This document shows positions 25,366 through 34,470 of a DNA stretch of 64,000 nt, piece after piece. The notes beneath the pieces were generated by a model. That model did not search any database. It was not told the DNA's origin and saw nothing but the letters and a program-made list of their open reading frames with translations. Source of the DNA: Rhizobacter sp. Root404. Lineage in GTDB: Bacteria > Pseudomonadota > Gammaproteobacteria > Burkholderiales > Burkholderiaceae_C. The position numbers and the translations under genes were made by a program. Where the stretch lies: assembly GCF_001425865.1 (NCBI RefSeq), contig NZ_LMDS01000005.1:62001-126000 (forward strand). Direction: 5' to 3'. How positions within the stretch are numbered: position 1 is the first letter of the stretch; every line of letters begins with the position of its first letter.

Positions 25366-26328
25366 ATGCCACCCATCCGGTTCGACCCCCATGCTCCGCT
25401 CCAGTTCGTCATCAACGGCGCTGCCGGTCAGAACGACGCCGACACCAAGCGGGCCGCGATCGAGACGGCGCTGACGCTGGCCGGGCGGCGCGCCGAGCTG
25501 CACGTCGCGCGGCCGCAGGATCTGGCGCAGGTCGCGCGCGAATGCGCCGCCGCGGCGCGTGCGGCCGGCTCGGCTGTCGTCGCCGTCGGCGGCGACGGCA
25601 CGATCAACACCGTCGCGCAGGCCGCGCACGGCGCCGGCTGCGCGATGGGTGTAATGCCGCAGGGCACGTTCAACTACTTCGCCCGAACCCACGGGATTCC
25701 GCCCGAGCCGGCGGCGGCGATCGCGGCGCTGCTCGCGGCCACGCCGCGACCGGTCCAGATCGGGCTGGTCAACCGCAAGGTGTTCCTCGTCAATGCCAGC
25801 CTCGGGCTGTACCCGGAGCTGCTGCAGGACCGCGAAGCCTTCAAGGCCCGCTTCGGCCGCAGCCGGCCGGTGGCGATGCTGTCGGGCCTCGTGACGCTGC
25901 TGCGCGAACACCGTCAGCTGAAGTTGCGCATCGAACGCGGCGGCCAGGCGCGCGACGTGCGCACGCCCACGCTGTTCGTCGGCAACAACCGGCTGCAGCT
26001 CGAGCAGATCGGCGTGCACACCAGCGGCGGCGTCGAGACCGGGTGCGTCGCGGCCGTGATGCTGCGGCCGATCGGCACGTTCGCGATGCTGCAGCTGCTG
26101 CTGCGCGGCGCGCTCGGCAGCCTCGGCGAGGCGGAGGACGTCGAGACCTTCGGCTTCGACCGCATGGTGGTGCAGCCGTCGCTGGCATTCGGCATGCGGC
26201 GCATCAAGGTCGCGGTCGACGGCGAGGTGCTGTGGATGCGGGCGCCGCTGCGCTTCGAGGTCGCCGAGGTGCCGCTCTACCTGCTCGCGCCGGCACGCCG
26301 CTTCGACGACGGGGAGGGCGGGTCGTGA
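25366..26328 (+). CDS. Diacylglycerol kinase family lipid kinase
   Basis: A 320-residue YegS/DgkB-type lipid kinase. The nucleotide-binding signature VVAVGGDGTINTVAQA is near residue 77-92, followed by GVMPQGTFNYFAR (the G-x-L-P-x-G-T-x-N-D segment) and the C-terminal VAVDGEV sheet motif. It probably phosphorylates diacylglycerol or a related lipid in the cytoplasm or at the membrane. The start is uncertain: ATG at 25366 leads straight into the core, while 25252 would add 38 low-complexity residues. It is coupled to the metallophosphoesterase by a GTGA overlap. Confidence 0.87.
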   Translation: MPPIRFDPHAPLQFVINGAAGQNDADTKRAAIETALTLAGRRAELHVARPQDLAQVARECAAAARAAGSAVVAVGGDGTINTVAQAAHGAGCAMGVMPQGTFNYFARTHGIPPEPAAAIAALLAATPRPVQIGLVNRKVFLVNASLGLYPELLQDREAFKARFGRSRPVAMLSGLVTLLREHRQLKLRIERGGQARDVRTPTLFVGNNRLQLEQIGVHTSGGVETGCVAAVMLRPIGTFAMLQLLLRGALGSLGEAEDVETFGFDRMVVQPSLAFGMRRIKVAVDGEVLWMRAPLRFEVAEVPLYLLAPARRFDDGEGGS

Positions 26329-27122
26329 GCGTGCTCCTGCAGGTCTCGGACCCGCATTTCGGGACCGAGCGCGCCCCGGTGGTCGAGGCGCTCGTCGCGT
26401 TGGCACAGCGCGAGCGGCCGGCGCTGGTGGTGCTCTCCGGCGACATCACGCAGCGCGCACGCCCGGCGCAATTCCGTGCGGCGCGTGCGTTCGCCGATCG
26501 GCTCGGCGCGCCGCTGCTGGCGATCCCGGGCAACCATGACCTGCCGCTGTTCGATCTCCTGACACGCCTGCTGCGCCCGTACGCCCGCTACCGCGCGGCG
26601 TTCGGCGACGAGCTCGAGCCGGTGTTCGCCTCCGACGCCTGGCTGGTGGTCGGCGTCAACACCACGCGACCGGCGCGCCACGAGAACGGCGAGGTCGACG
26701 ACGCGCAAGTGGCGCGCGTGGCGGCGCGCCTGGCCGCGGCCGCGCCGGGGCAACTGCGCGTCGTCGTCGTGCACCAGCCCGCCGCGGTGGCGCGCGCCGA
26801 GGACGAACACGACCGGCTGATCGGCCACGCGGCGGCGCTCGCGCGCTGGTCGGCCGCGGGTGCCGACATCGTGATGGGCGGGCACATCCACCTGCCGTAC
26901 GTGCTGCCCATCGAGGGCGTGCCGCGGCCGCTGTGGGTCGTTCAGGCCGGCACGGCAGTCTCGGAGCGGGTGCGCGAGGGTGTGCCGAACTCGGTGAACC
27001 TGCTGCGCTGGGACGGCCGCGGTGCGCAGATCGAACAGTGGGACTGCCCGGCCGGCGGCCCGGCCTTCACCTGCCAGGCGGTGACGACGATTTCTCCGGC
27101 GCGGTCGAACGGTGGGCGCTGA
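26325..27122 (+). CDS. Metallophosphoesterase
   Basis: A 265-residue calcineurin-like phosphoesterase with the metal-binding blocks in order: SDPHFG (about 8-13), LSGDITQR (near 38), PGNHDLP (near 70), VVHQP (near 150) and GGHIHLPY (near 185). The GTG start at 26325 overlaps the lipid-kinase stop (GTGA). It may hydrolyse a phosphodiester product of the lipid pathway; the next gene is a PAP2 phosphatase, so three phosphate-handling enzymes stand in a row. Substrate unknown. Confidence 0.88.
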   Translation: MSVLLQVSDPHFGTERAPVVEALVALAQRERPALVVLSGDITQRARPAQFRAARAFADRLGAPLLAIPGNHDLPLFDLLTRLLRPYARYRAAFGDELEPVFASDAWLVVGVNTTRPARHENGEVDDAQVARVAARLAAAAPGQLRVVVVHQPAAVARAEDEHDRLIGHAAALARWSAAGADIVMGGHIHLPYVLPIEGVPRPLWVVQAGTAVSERVREGVPNSVNLLRWDGRGAQIEQWDCPAGGPAFTCQAVTTISPARSNGGR

Positions 27123-27936
27123 CGCGGACGTGGGCAACGCCGCGATCGTCGCGCTGGCGCGGGTCGCGGCGCCGCATGCGCTGGCGATCTTCGTCGTCTC
27201 GGTGGTGCTCGTCGTCGCGGCGACCTACATCGGGTGGTGGGTGCGGCATCGCCTGATCGTGCTGCCCGGCCACGTGGCCACGCCCCCGCCGTGGCTGCTC
27301 GGGCTGCGGCTCGCGCTGGGCTTCGGCGCGATCGTGGCGGGCGCGTGGGGGTTCGCGGAGATCGCCGAGGCGCTGCACGCGCAGGCGGCGCTCGGCGCGG
27401 CCGACGAACTCATCACGCAGGGCGTGCGCGACGTGCCGCTGGCGGCGCTGCACTTCTTCGCGGCGGTCACGCGGCTCGGCGACGTCGCGACGATGACCGT
27501 GCTGTGCATCGCCGTCGCGATCGGCTTGGTGGTGCTGCACCGGCGCTGGCTCGCCTTCGCCTGGGTCGTCGCGATCGCCGGCAACGGGCTGCTGAACCAG
27601 ACGCTGAAGCATGTGTTCGAGCGGGTGAGGCCTCTTCACGACGACGGCCTGGTGCTGGCGCACGGCTTCAGCTTCCCGAGCGGCCACAGCTCGGGCGCGG
27701 TCGTCGGCTACGGCATGCTGGCCTATGTCGCGACGCGGCTGCTGCCGCCGCGCTGGCACCTGGCGATCTGGATCGCGGCCGTGGTGCTCGCCTTCACGAT
27801 CGGCGCCAGCCGGATGTTCCTGCGCGTGCACTTCGCCAGCGACGTGCTCGCCGGCTTCGCGAGCGGCAGCGCGTGGCTCGCGGTCTGCATTGCCAGCATC
27901 GTGCTCGGACGCTGGTACAGCGCGCGGCGCACATGA
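27112..27936 (+). CDS. PAP2-family membrane phosphatase
   Basis: A 274-residue membrane protein with six or more hydrophobic segments. All three PAP2 signature blocks are present: KHVFERVRP (about 163-171), PSGHSSG (about 184-190) and SRMFLRVHFASD (about 230-241). Such enzymes dephosphorylate phosphatidate, undecaprenyl or phosphatidylglycerol phosphates at the membrane. The GTG start at 27112 overlaps the metallophosphoesterase by 11 bases. Between its stop (27936) and ppk lies the Pho-box-like element. Confidence 0.88.
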   Translation: MGADADVGNAAIVALARVAAPHALAIFVVSVVLVVAATYIGWWVRHRLIVLPGHVATPPPWLLGLRLALGFGAIVAGAWGFAEIAEALHAQAALGAADELITQGVRDVPLAALHFFAAVTRLGDVATMTVLCIAVAIGLVVLHRRWLAFAWVVAIAGNGLLNQTLKHVFERVRPLHDDGLVLAHGFSFPSGHSSGAVVGYGMLAYVATRLLPPRWHLAIWIAAVVLAFTIGASRMFLRVHFASDVLAGFASGSAWLAVCIASIVLGRWYSARRT

Positions 27937-27939
27937 GCG

Positions 27940-27972
27940 GTGTCACGAAGAAGTCGCAAATCGTTCATAAAC
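27940..27972 (+). promoter_or_regulatory. Pho-box-like triple 11-bp repeat upstream of ppk
   Basis: Three consecutive 11-bp units, GTGTCACGAAG, AAGTCGCAAAT and CGTTCATAAAC, match the PhoB consensus CTGTCATAAAT at 7, 7 and 8 positions and are in phase. PhoB binds such direct repeats in place of a -35 element. The placement, right before ppk, agrees with the known Pho control of polyphosphate kinase in other bacteria. It implies a start of transcription near 27985-28000. Confidence 0.6.
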
Positions 27973-27979
27973 TGGGCGG

Positions 27980-30073
27980 ATGACCGATGCCCGCGCCCCT
28001 GGCGACCCGACCATGCCCGCGCTGCTGAACCGGGAACGGGCGATCCTCGAGTTCAACCGGCGCGTGCTGGCGCAGGCGCAGCGCGCCGACGTGCCACTGC
28101 TCGAACGCCTGCGCTATGTCTGCATCGTCTCGTCGAACATGGACGAGTTCTTCGAGGTGCGCGTGGCCGACTACCTGGAGGCGGCGCGGCGCGCCGGCTC
28201 GGGCGTCTCGACCCGTGACCTCGATTCGGTGGCGGCCGACGCGCACGCCTTGATCGACGACCAGTACGGCGTCTTCAACGACGAGGTGATGCCGGCGCTG
28301 CAGCAGCAGGGCATCGTGATCCTGAACCACGGCAGCCGCGATGCCGAGCAGCGGCGCTGGGTCGCCGCGTTCTTCGAGCGCGAGGTGCGGCCGCTGCTGG
28401 TACCGGTCGGGCTCGATCCGTCGCACCCGTTCCCGCAGGTGGCGAACAAGTCGCTCAACTTCATCGCCCGGCTCGGCGGCAAGGATGCGTTCGGTCGCGA
28501 GAACACGTTCGCGATCGTGAAAGTCCCGCGGGTGCTGCCGCGCGTGATCCGCCTGCCCGACAAGCTGGCCGGCGGCCGCCAGGCCTTCGTGCTGCTGACC
28601 AGCGTGATCCGCGCCCACCTCGCCGAGTTGTTCCCGGGCCGTGAGGTCGAGGTGTTCTCGCAGTTCCGCGTCACGCGCGACTCCGACCTCGACGTCGACG
28701 AGGGCGACGTGAAGAACCTGCGCCAGGCGCTGCGCTCGGGGCTCACGACGCGCCACTTCGGCCAGGCGGTGCGGCTCGAGGTCGTCAACACCTGCCCGGC
28801 CGAGTTGTACGAATTCCTGCTGCAGCAATTCGCGCTGCCGCCGGCGGCGCTGTACCTCGTCAACGGGCCTGTCAACCTGGTGCGGCTGTTCCAGCTGATC
28901 GATCAGGTGCGCGACGATTCCGGCGCGCCCGCGGGCGCCGCGCTGCGCTTCGCCCCCTTCGAGCCGGCGTGGCCGCAGAAGGCGCTGCCGCGTCAGGCCT
29001 CGATGTTCGACCGGCTGCGCGAACGCGACGTGCTGCTGCACCAGCCGTTCGAGTCGTTCGACCCGGTGGTGCAGTTCCTGCGCGAGGCGGTGCACGATCC
29101 GGACGTGCTGGCGATCAAGCAGACGATCTACCGAACCGGCAGCGAATCGCCGCTGATGGACCTGCTGATCGAGGCGGCGCGCCGCGGCAAGGAGGTGATG
29201 GTCGTCGTCGAGCTGAAGGCGCGCTTCGACGAGGAGGCCAACATCAACTGGGCCGAGCGGCTCGAGGCGGTCGGCGTGCAGGTGGTCTACGGCATCGTCG
29301 GCCTGAAGACCCACGCCAAGCTGCTGCTGATCACGCGGCGCGAGCAGGGGCGGTTGCGGCGCTATGCGCACCTGTCGACCGGCAACTACAACCCGAAGAC
29401 CGCGCGTCTGTACACCGACCTCGGCTACTTCACCGCCGAGCCCGACCTGACCGGCGACGCCGACGCGGTGTTCCAGCAACTCGCGAGCCTGGGCCGCACG
29501 AAGCCGCTGCGCGTGCTGCTGCAGGCGCCGTTCACGCTGCACAAGCAGATGCTCGCGCACATCGAGAAGGTCGCGCTCGCGGCGCGCGACGGGCGGCGCG
29601 CGCGCATCGTGGTCAAGGTCAACGCGCTGACCGACCCGGCGCTGATGCGCGCGCTCGTCGGCGCGGGCCAGCGCGGCGCCGACATCGACCTGATCGTGCG
29701 CGGCGCATGCATGCTGCCGCCCGGCATCGACGGCGTGACGGACCGCATCCGAGTGCGCTCGGTGGTCGGCCGATTCCTCGAGCACTCGCGGGTCAGCTAT
29801 TTTTGCTGGGGCGACGCGCCGGACGACCAGGCGCTGTTCCTGTCCAGCGCCGACTGGATGGCGCGCAACATGTTCGGCCGCATCGAGGTGGCCTGGCCGG
29901 TGCGCGATGCGAAGCTGCGCCAGCGCGTGATCGACGAGTGCCTGGTGCCATACCTGCACGACCGGCAGGACGCGTGGCAGCTGCACGCCGACGGCAGCTA
30001 CGAGCGGATCGGCACCGACGGGCCGAGCGCGCAGCAGGCGCTGGTGGCCCGCTACACCGAAGGCGGGGGCTGA
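27980..30073 (+). CDS. ppk: Polyphosphate kinase
   Basis: PPK1 makes polyphosphate from ATP reversibly. Length is 697 residues from the ATG at 27980, or 686 from the ATG at 28013 (MPALLNRERAI). The second fits the E. coli length (688) and leaves room for transcription from the Pho-box-like element. Motifs: LNRERAILEFNRRVL at the start, DEFFEVRVADY, the phosphohistidine segment YAHLSTGNYNPKTARLY (His near 464 in the long form), KTHAKLLLI before it, and the second catalytic block SRVSYF near the C-terminal end. Followed two bases later by sixA; convergent with ppx. Confidence 0.96.
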   Translation: MTDARAPGDPTMPALLNRERAILEFNRRVLAQAQRADVPLLERLRYVCIVSSNMDEFFEVRVADYLEAARRAGSGVSTRDLDSVAADAHALIDDQYGVFNDEVMPALQQQGIVILNHGSRDAEQRRWVAAFFEREVRPLLVPVGLDPSHPFPQVANKSLNFIARLGGKDAFGRENTFAIVKVPRVLPRVIRLPDKLAGGRQAFVLLTSVIRAHLAELFPGREVEVFSQFRVTRDSDLDVDEGDVKNLRQALRSGLTTRHFGQAVRLEVVNTCPAELYEFLLQQFALPPAALYLVNGPVNLVRLFQLIDQVRDDSGAPAGAALRFAPFEPAWPQKALPRQASMFDRLRERDVLLHQPFESFDPVVQFLREAVHDPDVLAIKQTIYRTGSESPLMDLLIEAARRGKEVMVVVELKARFDEEANINWAERLEAVGVQVVYGIVGLKTHAKLLLITRREQGRLRRYAHLSTGNYNPKTARLYTDLGYFTAEPDLTGDADAVFQQLASLGRTKPLRVLLQAPFTLHKQMLAHIEKVALAARDGRRARIVVKVNALTDPALMRALVGAGQRGADIDLIVRGACMLPPGIDGVTDRIRVRSVVGRFLEHSRVSYFCWGDAPDDQALFLSSADWMARNMFGRIEVAWPVRDAKLRQRVIDECLVPYLHDRQDAWQLHADGSYERIGTDGPSAQQALVARYTEGGG

Positions 30074-30074
30074 G

Positions 30075-30536
30075 ATGGACCTGATCCTGTGGCGCCACGC
30101 CGAGGCGTTCGAGTTGCGCGAGGAGACCGACGACCTGGCGCGCGCGCTGACGCCGAAGGGCGAGCGCCAGGCCCAGCGCATGGGCGAATGGGTGAACCAG
30201 CGCCTCGCGCACTCGACCCGCGTGCTCGTCAGCCCGGCGCTGCGCTGCCAGCAGACCGCCAAGGCGCTCGGCCGCAAGTTCAAGACGCTGGCCGAGCTCG
30301 GCCCGGACGGCAACGGCGAGGCGCTGCTGAAGGCCGCGCGCTGGCCGGACGCGAGCGAACCGGTGCTGATCGTGGGCCACCAGCCGACGCTGGGCTTCGT
30401 CGCGTCGTACCTGCTGTCCGACCAGCCGCAGAACTGGACGATCAAGAAGGGCGCGGTCTGGTGGATCCGCGGCCGGCAGCGCGAGGACCGCGCGCAGGTG
30501 ATCCTGCAGGCGGTGCAGTCGCCGGACTGCCTCTAG
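30075..30536 (+). CDS. sixA: Phosphohistidine phosphatase SixA-like
   Basis: A 153-residue single-domain histidine phosphatase. The catalytic RHG-type motif is LWRHAEA (residues 5-11), and the second His lies in LIVGHQPTLG (near 100). SixA removes phosphate from His residues, for example on the nitrogen phosphotransferase system or hybrid kinases. The start is one base after the ppk stop, so it is probably cotranscribed. Its TAG stop shares CTAG with the ppx stop on the other strand. Confidence 0.9.
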   Translation: MDLILWRHAEAFELREETDDLARALTPKGERQAQRMGEWVNQRLAHSTRVLVSPALRCQQTAKALGRKFKTLAELGPDGNGEALLKAARWPDASEPVLIVGHQPTLGFVASYLLSDQPQNWTIKKGAVWWIRGRQREDRAQVILQAVQSPDCL

Positions 30537-32065
30537 CCTCGAAGTTCGAGCTTCAGCGGGCCGTTGCGGGCCCACATCGCGGTTTCCTCTTCGAGCAGGT
30601 GACGCGTGCGCGGGTGGCTGTCGGCCCAGCCGGGCGCGACGCTGAGCTCGGCCGTCGTGCCCACGCGTTTGAGTCGCATCGCGTCGGTGCTGACCTCGCC
30701 GCGCGCATGGCACTTGATCACGCCCAGGCGCAGGCACAGCACCTGCCATGCGAAGTCGTCGCGCGACAGGCTCGATTCGATCTTGCGCAGACCGCCGCGC
30801 TGCCCGAGCACCAGCGCGCCGACGCGGCGCAGCTGGCTCTGCGAGAACCCGGGCGCGTCGACATGGTCGAGCACGTAGGCGCTGTGGCGGTGGTGGTCGT
30901 GGTGCGAGACCATCATGCCGATCTCGTGCAGCGCGCAGGCCCAGAGCAGCTCGCGCCGCGTCTCGGCGTCCGCCTTCGGCTGCACGCCGGCGTACAGCGT
31001 GCTCGCGATCGACGTGACGCGAGCAGCCTGCTGCGTGTCGACCATGAAGCGGCGCTGCAGCTCGCGCACCGAGGCGTCGCGGATGTCATGGCCGTCCTGC
31101 GGCAGCCGGGTGGCGTGATGTCGTTCGTCGAGGTCGAAGATCACGCCCTGGCGCAGCGCGCCGCGCGCCGGCGCCAGTTCGGCGATGCCGAAGTTCGCGG
31201 CCAGCGTGTACAGGATCGACAGGCCGCCGGCGATCACCGCCCGGCGGTCCTCCTTCAAGCCCGGCAGCGCGAGCTTCTCGACCTTGCCGGCGCGCAAACA
31301 CTGCTCCATCAGCCAGCGCAGGCCATCGGGCGTGATGCGACCGTCGGTGACGTCGCTCGCGGCCAGCAACTGCGAGACCGCACCGACCGTGCCCGACGAG
31401 CCGAGCGCCTCCTGCCAGTGCACGGCGGCGAACGGCGCGAGCCCTTCCTCGAGTTCGGCGCCCGCGGCGATCTGCGCGCGGCGGAACGCGCCTTCGGTGA
31501 AGCGGCCCTCGCCGAAGTAGCGCAGCGACAGGCTGACGCTGCCGACCTGGAACGACTCCGCGCGCACCGGCTTGCGGCCGTGGCCGAGGATCATCTCGGT
31601 CGATCGCCCCCCGATGTCGACGACGAGCCGCGGCACGCTGGACGGCTGCAGCCGCGCGACGCCGGCGTAGATCAGGCGCGCTTCCTCGCGCCCCGAGATC
31701 ACTTCGATCGGGAAGCCGAGCGCCGCCTGCGCGCCGAGCAGGAACGCGTCGCGGTTGCGGGCTTCGCGCAGCGTCTGCGTCGCGACCGCGCGCACCTGCG
31801 CCGGCTCGAAGCCCTGCAGGCGCTGCGCGAAGCGCGCCAGGCAGGTCAGGCCGCGGGCGCTCGCGGCGTCGGTCAGCAAGCCGTTGGCGTCCAGGCCGGC
31901 GCCCAGGCGGACGGTTTCCTTCAGGTAGTCGATGCGGCGGTAGCGGCCGTCGATCAGCTGGCCGATCTCGAGCCGGAAACTGTTCGAGCCCATGTCGATC
32001 GCCGCCAGCTGGCCGGGCCAGCGCGGGGCGTCGCTGCCGGAGGCAGGGGAGGAAGAGGGGTGCAT
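30533..32065 (-). CDS. ppx: Exopolyphosphatase (Ppx/GppA family)
   Basis: A 510-residue protein with the ASKHA phosphatase domain: AAIDMGSNSFRLEI (phosphate 1 loop), VISGREEARLIY, VDIGGRSTEMI (phosphate 2 loop) and SSGTVGAV. A C-terminal HD-type helical domain follows (LHEIGMMVSHHDHHRHS). It degrades polyphosphate and may also act on pppGpp. The ATG at 32065 is used; the longer frame needs a TTG. A GACAAT hexamer ends five bases before this ATG. The stop overlaps sixA by four bases. Confidence 0.94.
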   Translation of the reverse strand: MHPSSSPASGSDAPRWPGQLAAIDMGSNSFRLEIGQLIDGRYRRIDYLKETVRLGAGLDANGLLTDAASARGLTCLARFAQRLQGFEPAQVRAVATQTLREARNRDAFLLGAQAALGFPIEVISGREEARLIYAGVARLQPSSVPRLVVDIGGRSTEMILGHGRKPVRAESFQVGSVSLSLRYFGEGRFTEGAFRRAQIAAGAELEEGLAPFAAVHWQEALGSSGTVGAVSQLLAASDVTDGRITPDGLRWLMEQCLRAGKVEKLALPGLKEDRRAVIAGGLSILYTLAANFGIAELAPARGALRQGVIFDLDERHHATRLPQDGHDIRDASVRELQRRFMVDTQQAARVTSIASTLYAGVQPKADAETRRELLWACALHEIGMMVSHHDHHRHSAYVLDHVDAPGFSQSQLRRVGALVLGQRGGLRKIESSLSRDDFAWQVLCLRLGVIKCHARGEVSTDAMRLKRVGTTAELSVAPGWADSHPRTRHLLEEETAMWARNGPLKLELRG

Positions 32066-32160
32066 GCCCCATTGTCCGTGCAAAGCGCGGGTTTCTTCAG
32101 CGACGCCGACGCCGCCACCGGCGCGTTTCTAGAATGCGCCACCCTGTCACGGAGCCGTTC

Positions 32161-33033
32161 ATGTCGACACACGCAGCCGATGTTCCTGGAATTCCGAGCG
32201 ACCGCAGCCGTCGCGACTTCGTCCGCGCCGCCGTCGGCACCGGCTTCGCCGCGGCGGTGCTGCCGGTGACCGCGCAGACGATCAAGACCGACAGCACGGG
32301 CCTGACCGTCGGCGAGGTCATGATCCCGTCCGGCGACTTCAAGATGCCGGCGTACCGCGCGATGCCGGCCGGCAAGACCAACCTGCCCGTCGTGCTGGTC
32401 GTCTCGGAGATCTTCGGCGTGCACGAGCACATCGCCGACGTGGCGCGCCGGTTCGCGAAGCTGGGCTACCTGGCGATCGCGCCGGAGCTGTTCGTGCGCC
32501 AGGGCGACGCGCAGTCGTTCGGCGAGATCGGCAAGCTGCTGAGCGAAGTCGTCAACAAGGTGCCCGACGCGCAGGTCATGGGGGACCTGGATGCGACCGT
32601 GGCGTGGGCGAAGGCCAACGGCGGCGACACCGGCCGGCTCGGCGTCACCGGTTTCTGCTGGGGTGGGCGCGTCACGTGGCTGTTCGCAGCGCACAACCCC
32701 GCGGTGAAGGCCGGCGTGGCCTGGTACGGCCAGCTGCAGGGCGTGCCGAGCGAGCTGAAGCCGAAGAACCCGATCGACCTGGTCGGTCAGCTGAAGGCGC
32801 CGGTGCTGGGGCTCTACGGCGCGGAGGACCAGGGCATCCCGGTCGCCGCGGTCGACCAGATGAAGGCCGCGCTGGCGACCGGCAATGCGGCCGCGAAGGC
32901 CTCGCAGTTCGTCGTCTACCCGGGCGCGCCGCACGCCTTCCATGCCGACTATCGGCCGAGCTACAAGAAGGATGCGGCGGAGGACGGCTGGAAGCGCTGC
33001 GTCGCGTGGATGAAGGCCAACGGCGTCGCCTGA
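32161..33033 (+). CDS. Dienelactone hydrolase family protein, Tat-exported
   Basis: A 290-residue alpha/beta hydrolase with an N-terminal Tat signal: RSRRDFVRAA then a hydrophobic run ending in AQT. The catalytic triad is Cys in GFCWGG (near 165), Asp in GAEDQGIP (near 223) and His in PHAFH (near 263). The Cys nucleophile fits dienelactone hydrolase. GGAG lies ten bases before the ATG at 32161, and TAGAAT at 32130-32135 is a plausible -10. It stands alone, divergent from ppx and convergent with the stress-protein gene. A periplasmic location is likely; the substrate is unknown. Confidence 0.9.
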   Translation: MSTHAADVPGIPSDRSRRDFVRAAVGTGFAAAVLPVTAQTIKTDSTGLTVGEVMIPSGDFKMPAYRAMPAGKTNLPVVLVVSEIFGVHEHIADVARRFAKLGYLAIAPELFVRQGDAQSFGEIGKLLSEVVNKVPDAQVMGDLDATVAWAKANGGDTGRLGVTGFCWGGRVTWLFAAHNPAVKAGVAWYGQLQGVPSELKPKNPIDLVGQLKAPVLGLYGAEDQGIPVAAVDQMKAALATGNAAAKASQFVVYPGAPHAFHADYRPSYKKDAAEDGWKRCVAWMKANGVA

Positions 33034-33058
33034 CCCGTTGACCCGCGCCGGTGCGTCG

Positions 33059-33493
33059 TCAGCGCACGATCAGGACCGGCACCTTCGAGTGCGTCAGCAC
33101 CTTCTGCGTCTCGCTGCCGAGCAGCAGGGCGGTGACGCCGCGGCGGCCGTGCGAGGCCATCACCAGCAGGTCGCATTCGGCCCGCGTGGCGTGGTCGATG
33201 ATGGCTTCCCACGGGTGCAGGGCCTCGACCGTGACGGGTTCGCAGGGCACGCCGGCTTGCCGGCAGGCCTCGACGACGGCCTGAACGCGCTTGGTCGCGA
33301 TGCGCTCCTGTGCGTCGAAGAATTCCTGCGGCGGCGTCGGCTGCATCTCCGAGATCGCGCTGTACGGGAACGGCTCCTTCACGCTGATCGTGTGGAGTTC
33401 GGCGCCCACGGACTTGGCCAGGGCGATGGCGGTGTCGATGGCCTTCGAGGTGATGTCCGAGCCATCGGTCGGTACGAGAATGCGCTTGAACAT
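33059..33493 (-). CDS. Universal stress protein (UspA family)
   Basis: A 144-residue cytoplasmic protein with the UspA alpha/beta fold: start FKRILVPTDGSD, and the C-terminal nucleotide-binding segment SHG-x9-GS (SHGRRGVTALLLGS). The first Gly of the classical G-2x-G-9x-G pattern is Ala. ATP binding is likely. GAAGGAG precedes the ATG at 33493. Usp proteins bind ATP and act in stress survival; the stimulus is not known here. Confidence 0.92.
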   Translation of the reverse strand: MFKRILVPTDGSDITSKAIDTAIALAKSVGAELHTISVKEPFPYSAISEMQPTPPQEFFDAQERIATKRVQAVVEACRQAGVPCEPVTVEALHPWEAIIDHATRAECDLLVMASHGRRGVTALLLGSETQKVLTHSKVPVLIVR

Positions 33494-33606
33494 GTCGTCT
33501 CCTTCGCGGTCACGGAACCGCTCGGACATGATGCGCCGCCGCAGGTTCGGCAGCTAGCGCTATCCCCCGAGTTGTTGACCCAGGACAAGGGTCGACGCGC
33601 GCGCGG

Positions 33607-34470
33607 TCAGCCGCGTGCGACGGCCCGCGTCGGATCGGCCGACCACTCGCTCCACGACCCCGGGTACAGGACCGAGCCGGCGAGCCCGGCGTGCTCCATC
33701 GCGAGCAGGTTGTGGCACGCGGTGACGCCCGAGCCGCACTGGTGCACAGTCGTCCGCGGCGTGGCGGCGCCGAGCAGCGCGTCGAACTCGGCGCGCAGCT
33801 GCGCCGCGGGCTTGAATCGGCCGTCTGCGCCGAGGTTGTCCTTGAAGAAGCGGTTCGACGCTCCAGGGATGTGGCCGGCCGCAGCGTCGAGCGGCTCGAC
33901 CGCGCCGCGGAAGCGCTCGCCGGCGCGCGCGTCGATCAGGCTCACCCGGCCGAGTTCGGACGCGAGTGCCGTGGCGTGGATCGTGTCGACGAGGCTGGGG
34001 CGGTCCGGATAGGGTGCCGCAGCGGTTGGCGTCGGTGCCGCGGTGACGAGCGCGCCGCCGGCGGCCGTCCACGCTGCCACGCCGCCATCGAGCACCGCGG
34101 CGTTCTCATGCCCCATCCAGCGCAGCATCCACCACAGCCGCGACGCGTAGACGCCGCCTTGCCGGTCGAAGGCGACCACGGGCGTCGACGGGGTGATGCC
34201 GCAGCGCCCGAGCACCGCCGCGAACTCCGCGCGCGCCGGCAACGGGTGGCGGCCGCGGAACGCGCCGTCCGGGCCGGCCTTCGGGCCGCACAGGTCGCGG
34301 TCGAGGTGCAGGTACAGCGCGCCCGGCGGGTGGCCGGCGCGCCACGCCGCCTCGCCGGCGGCGGTGTCGACGAGGTCGAAACTCGTGTCGATCAGCACGC
34401 ACGGTTCGTTCCGGGCGAGCGCCGCTTGCAGCTCGGCGGCCGTGATCAGCGTCTTGAGGGCGAGGGTCAT
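33607..34470 (-). CDS. sseA: 3-mercaptopyruvate sulfurtransferase
   Basis: A 287-residue protein with two rhodanese domains, the first inactive and the second catalytic. The active-site loop is CGSGVTA (Cys near residue 244), which is the mercaptopyruvate version rather than the thiosulfate rhodanese CRxGxxR loop. HIPGASN before it is the domain signature. It moves sulfur from mercaptopyruvate to cyanide or thiols in cysteine catabolism. The ATG overlaps the DMT exporter stop by one base (TGATG). Confidence 0.92.
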   Translation of the reverse strand: MTLALKTLITAAELQAALARNEPCVLIDTSFDLVDTAAGEAAWRAGHPPGALYLHLDRDLCGPKAGPDGAFRGRHPLPARAEFAAVLGRCGITPSTPVVAFDRQGGVYASRLWWMLRWMGHENAAVLDGGVAAWTAAGGALVTAAPTPTAAAPYPDRPSLVDTIHATALASELGRVSLIDARAGERFRGAVEPLDAAAGHIPGASNRFFKDNLGADGRFKPAAQLRAEFDALLGAATPRTTVHQCGSGVTACHNLLAMEHAGLAGSVLYPGSWSEWSADPTRAVARG

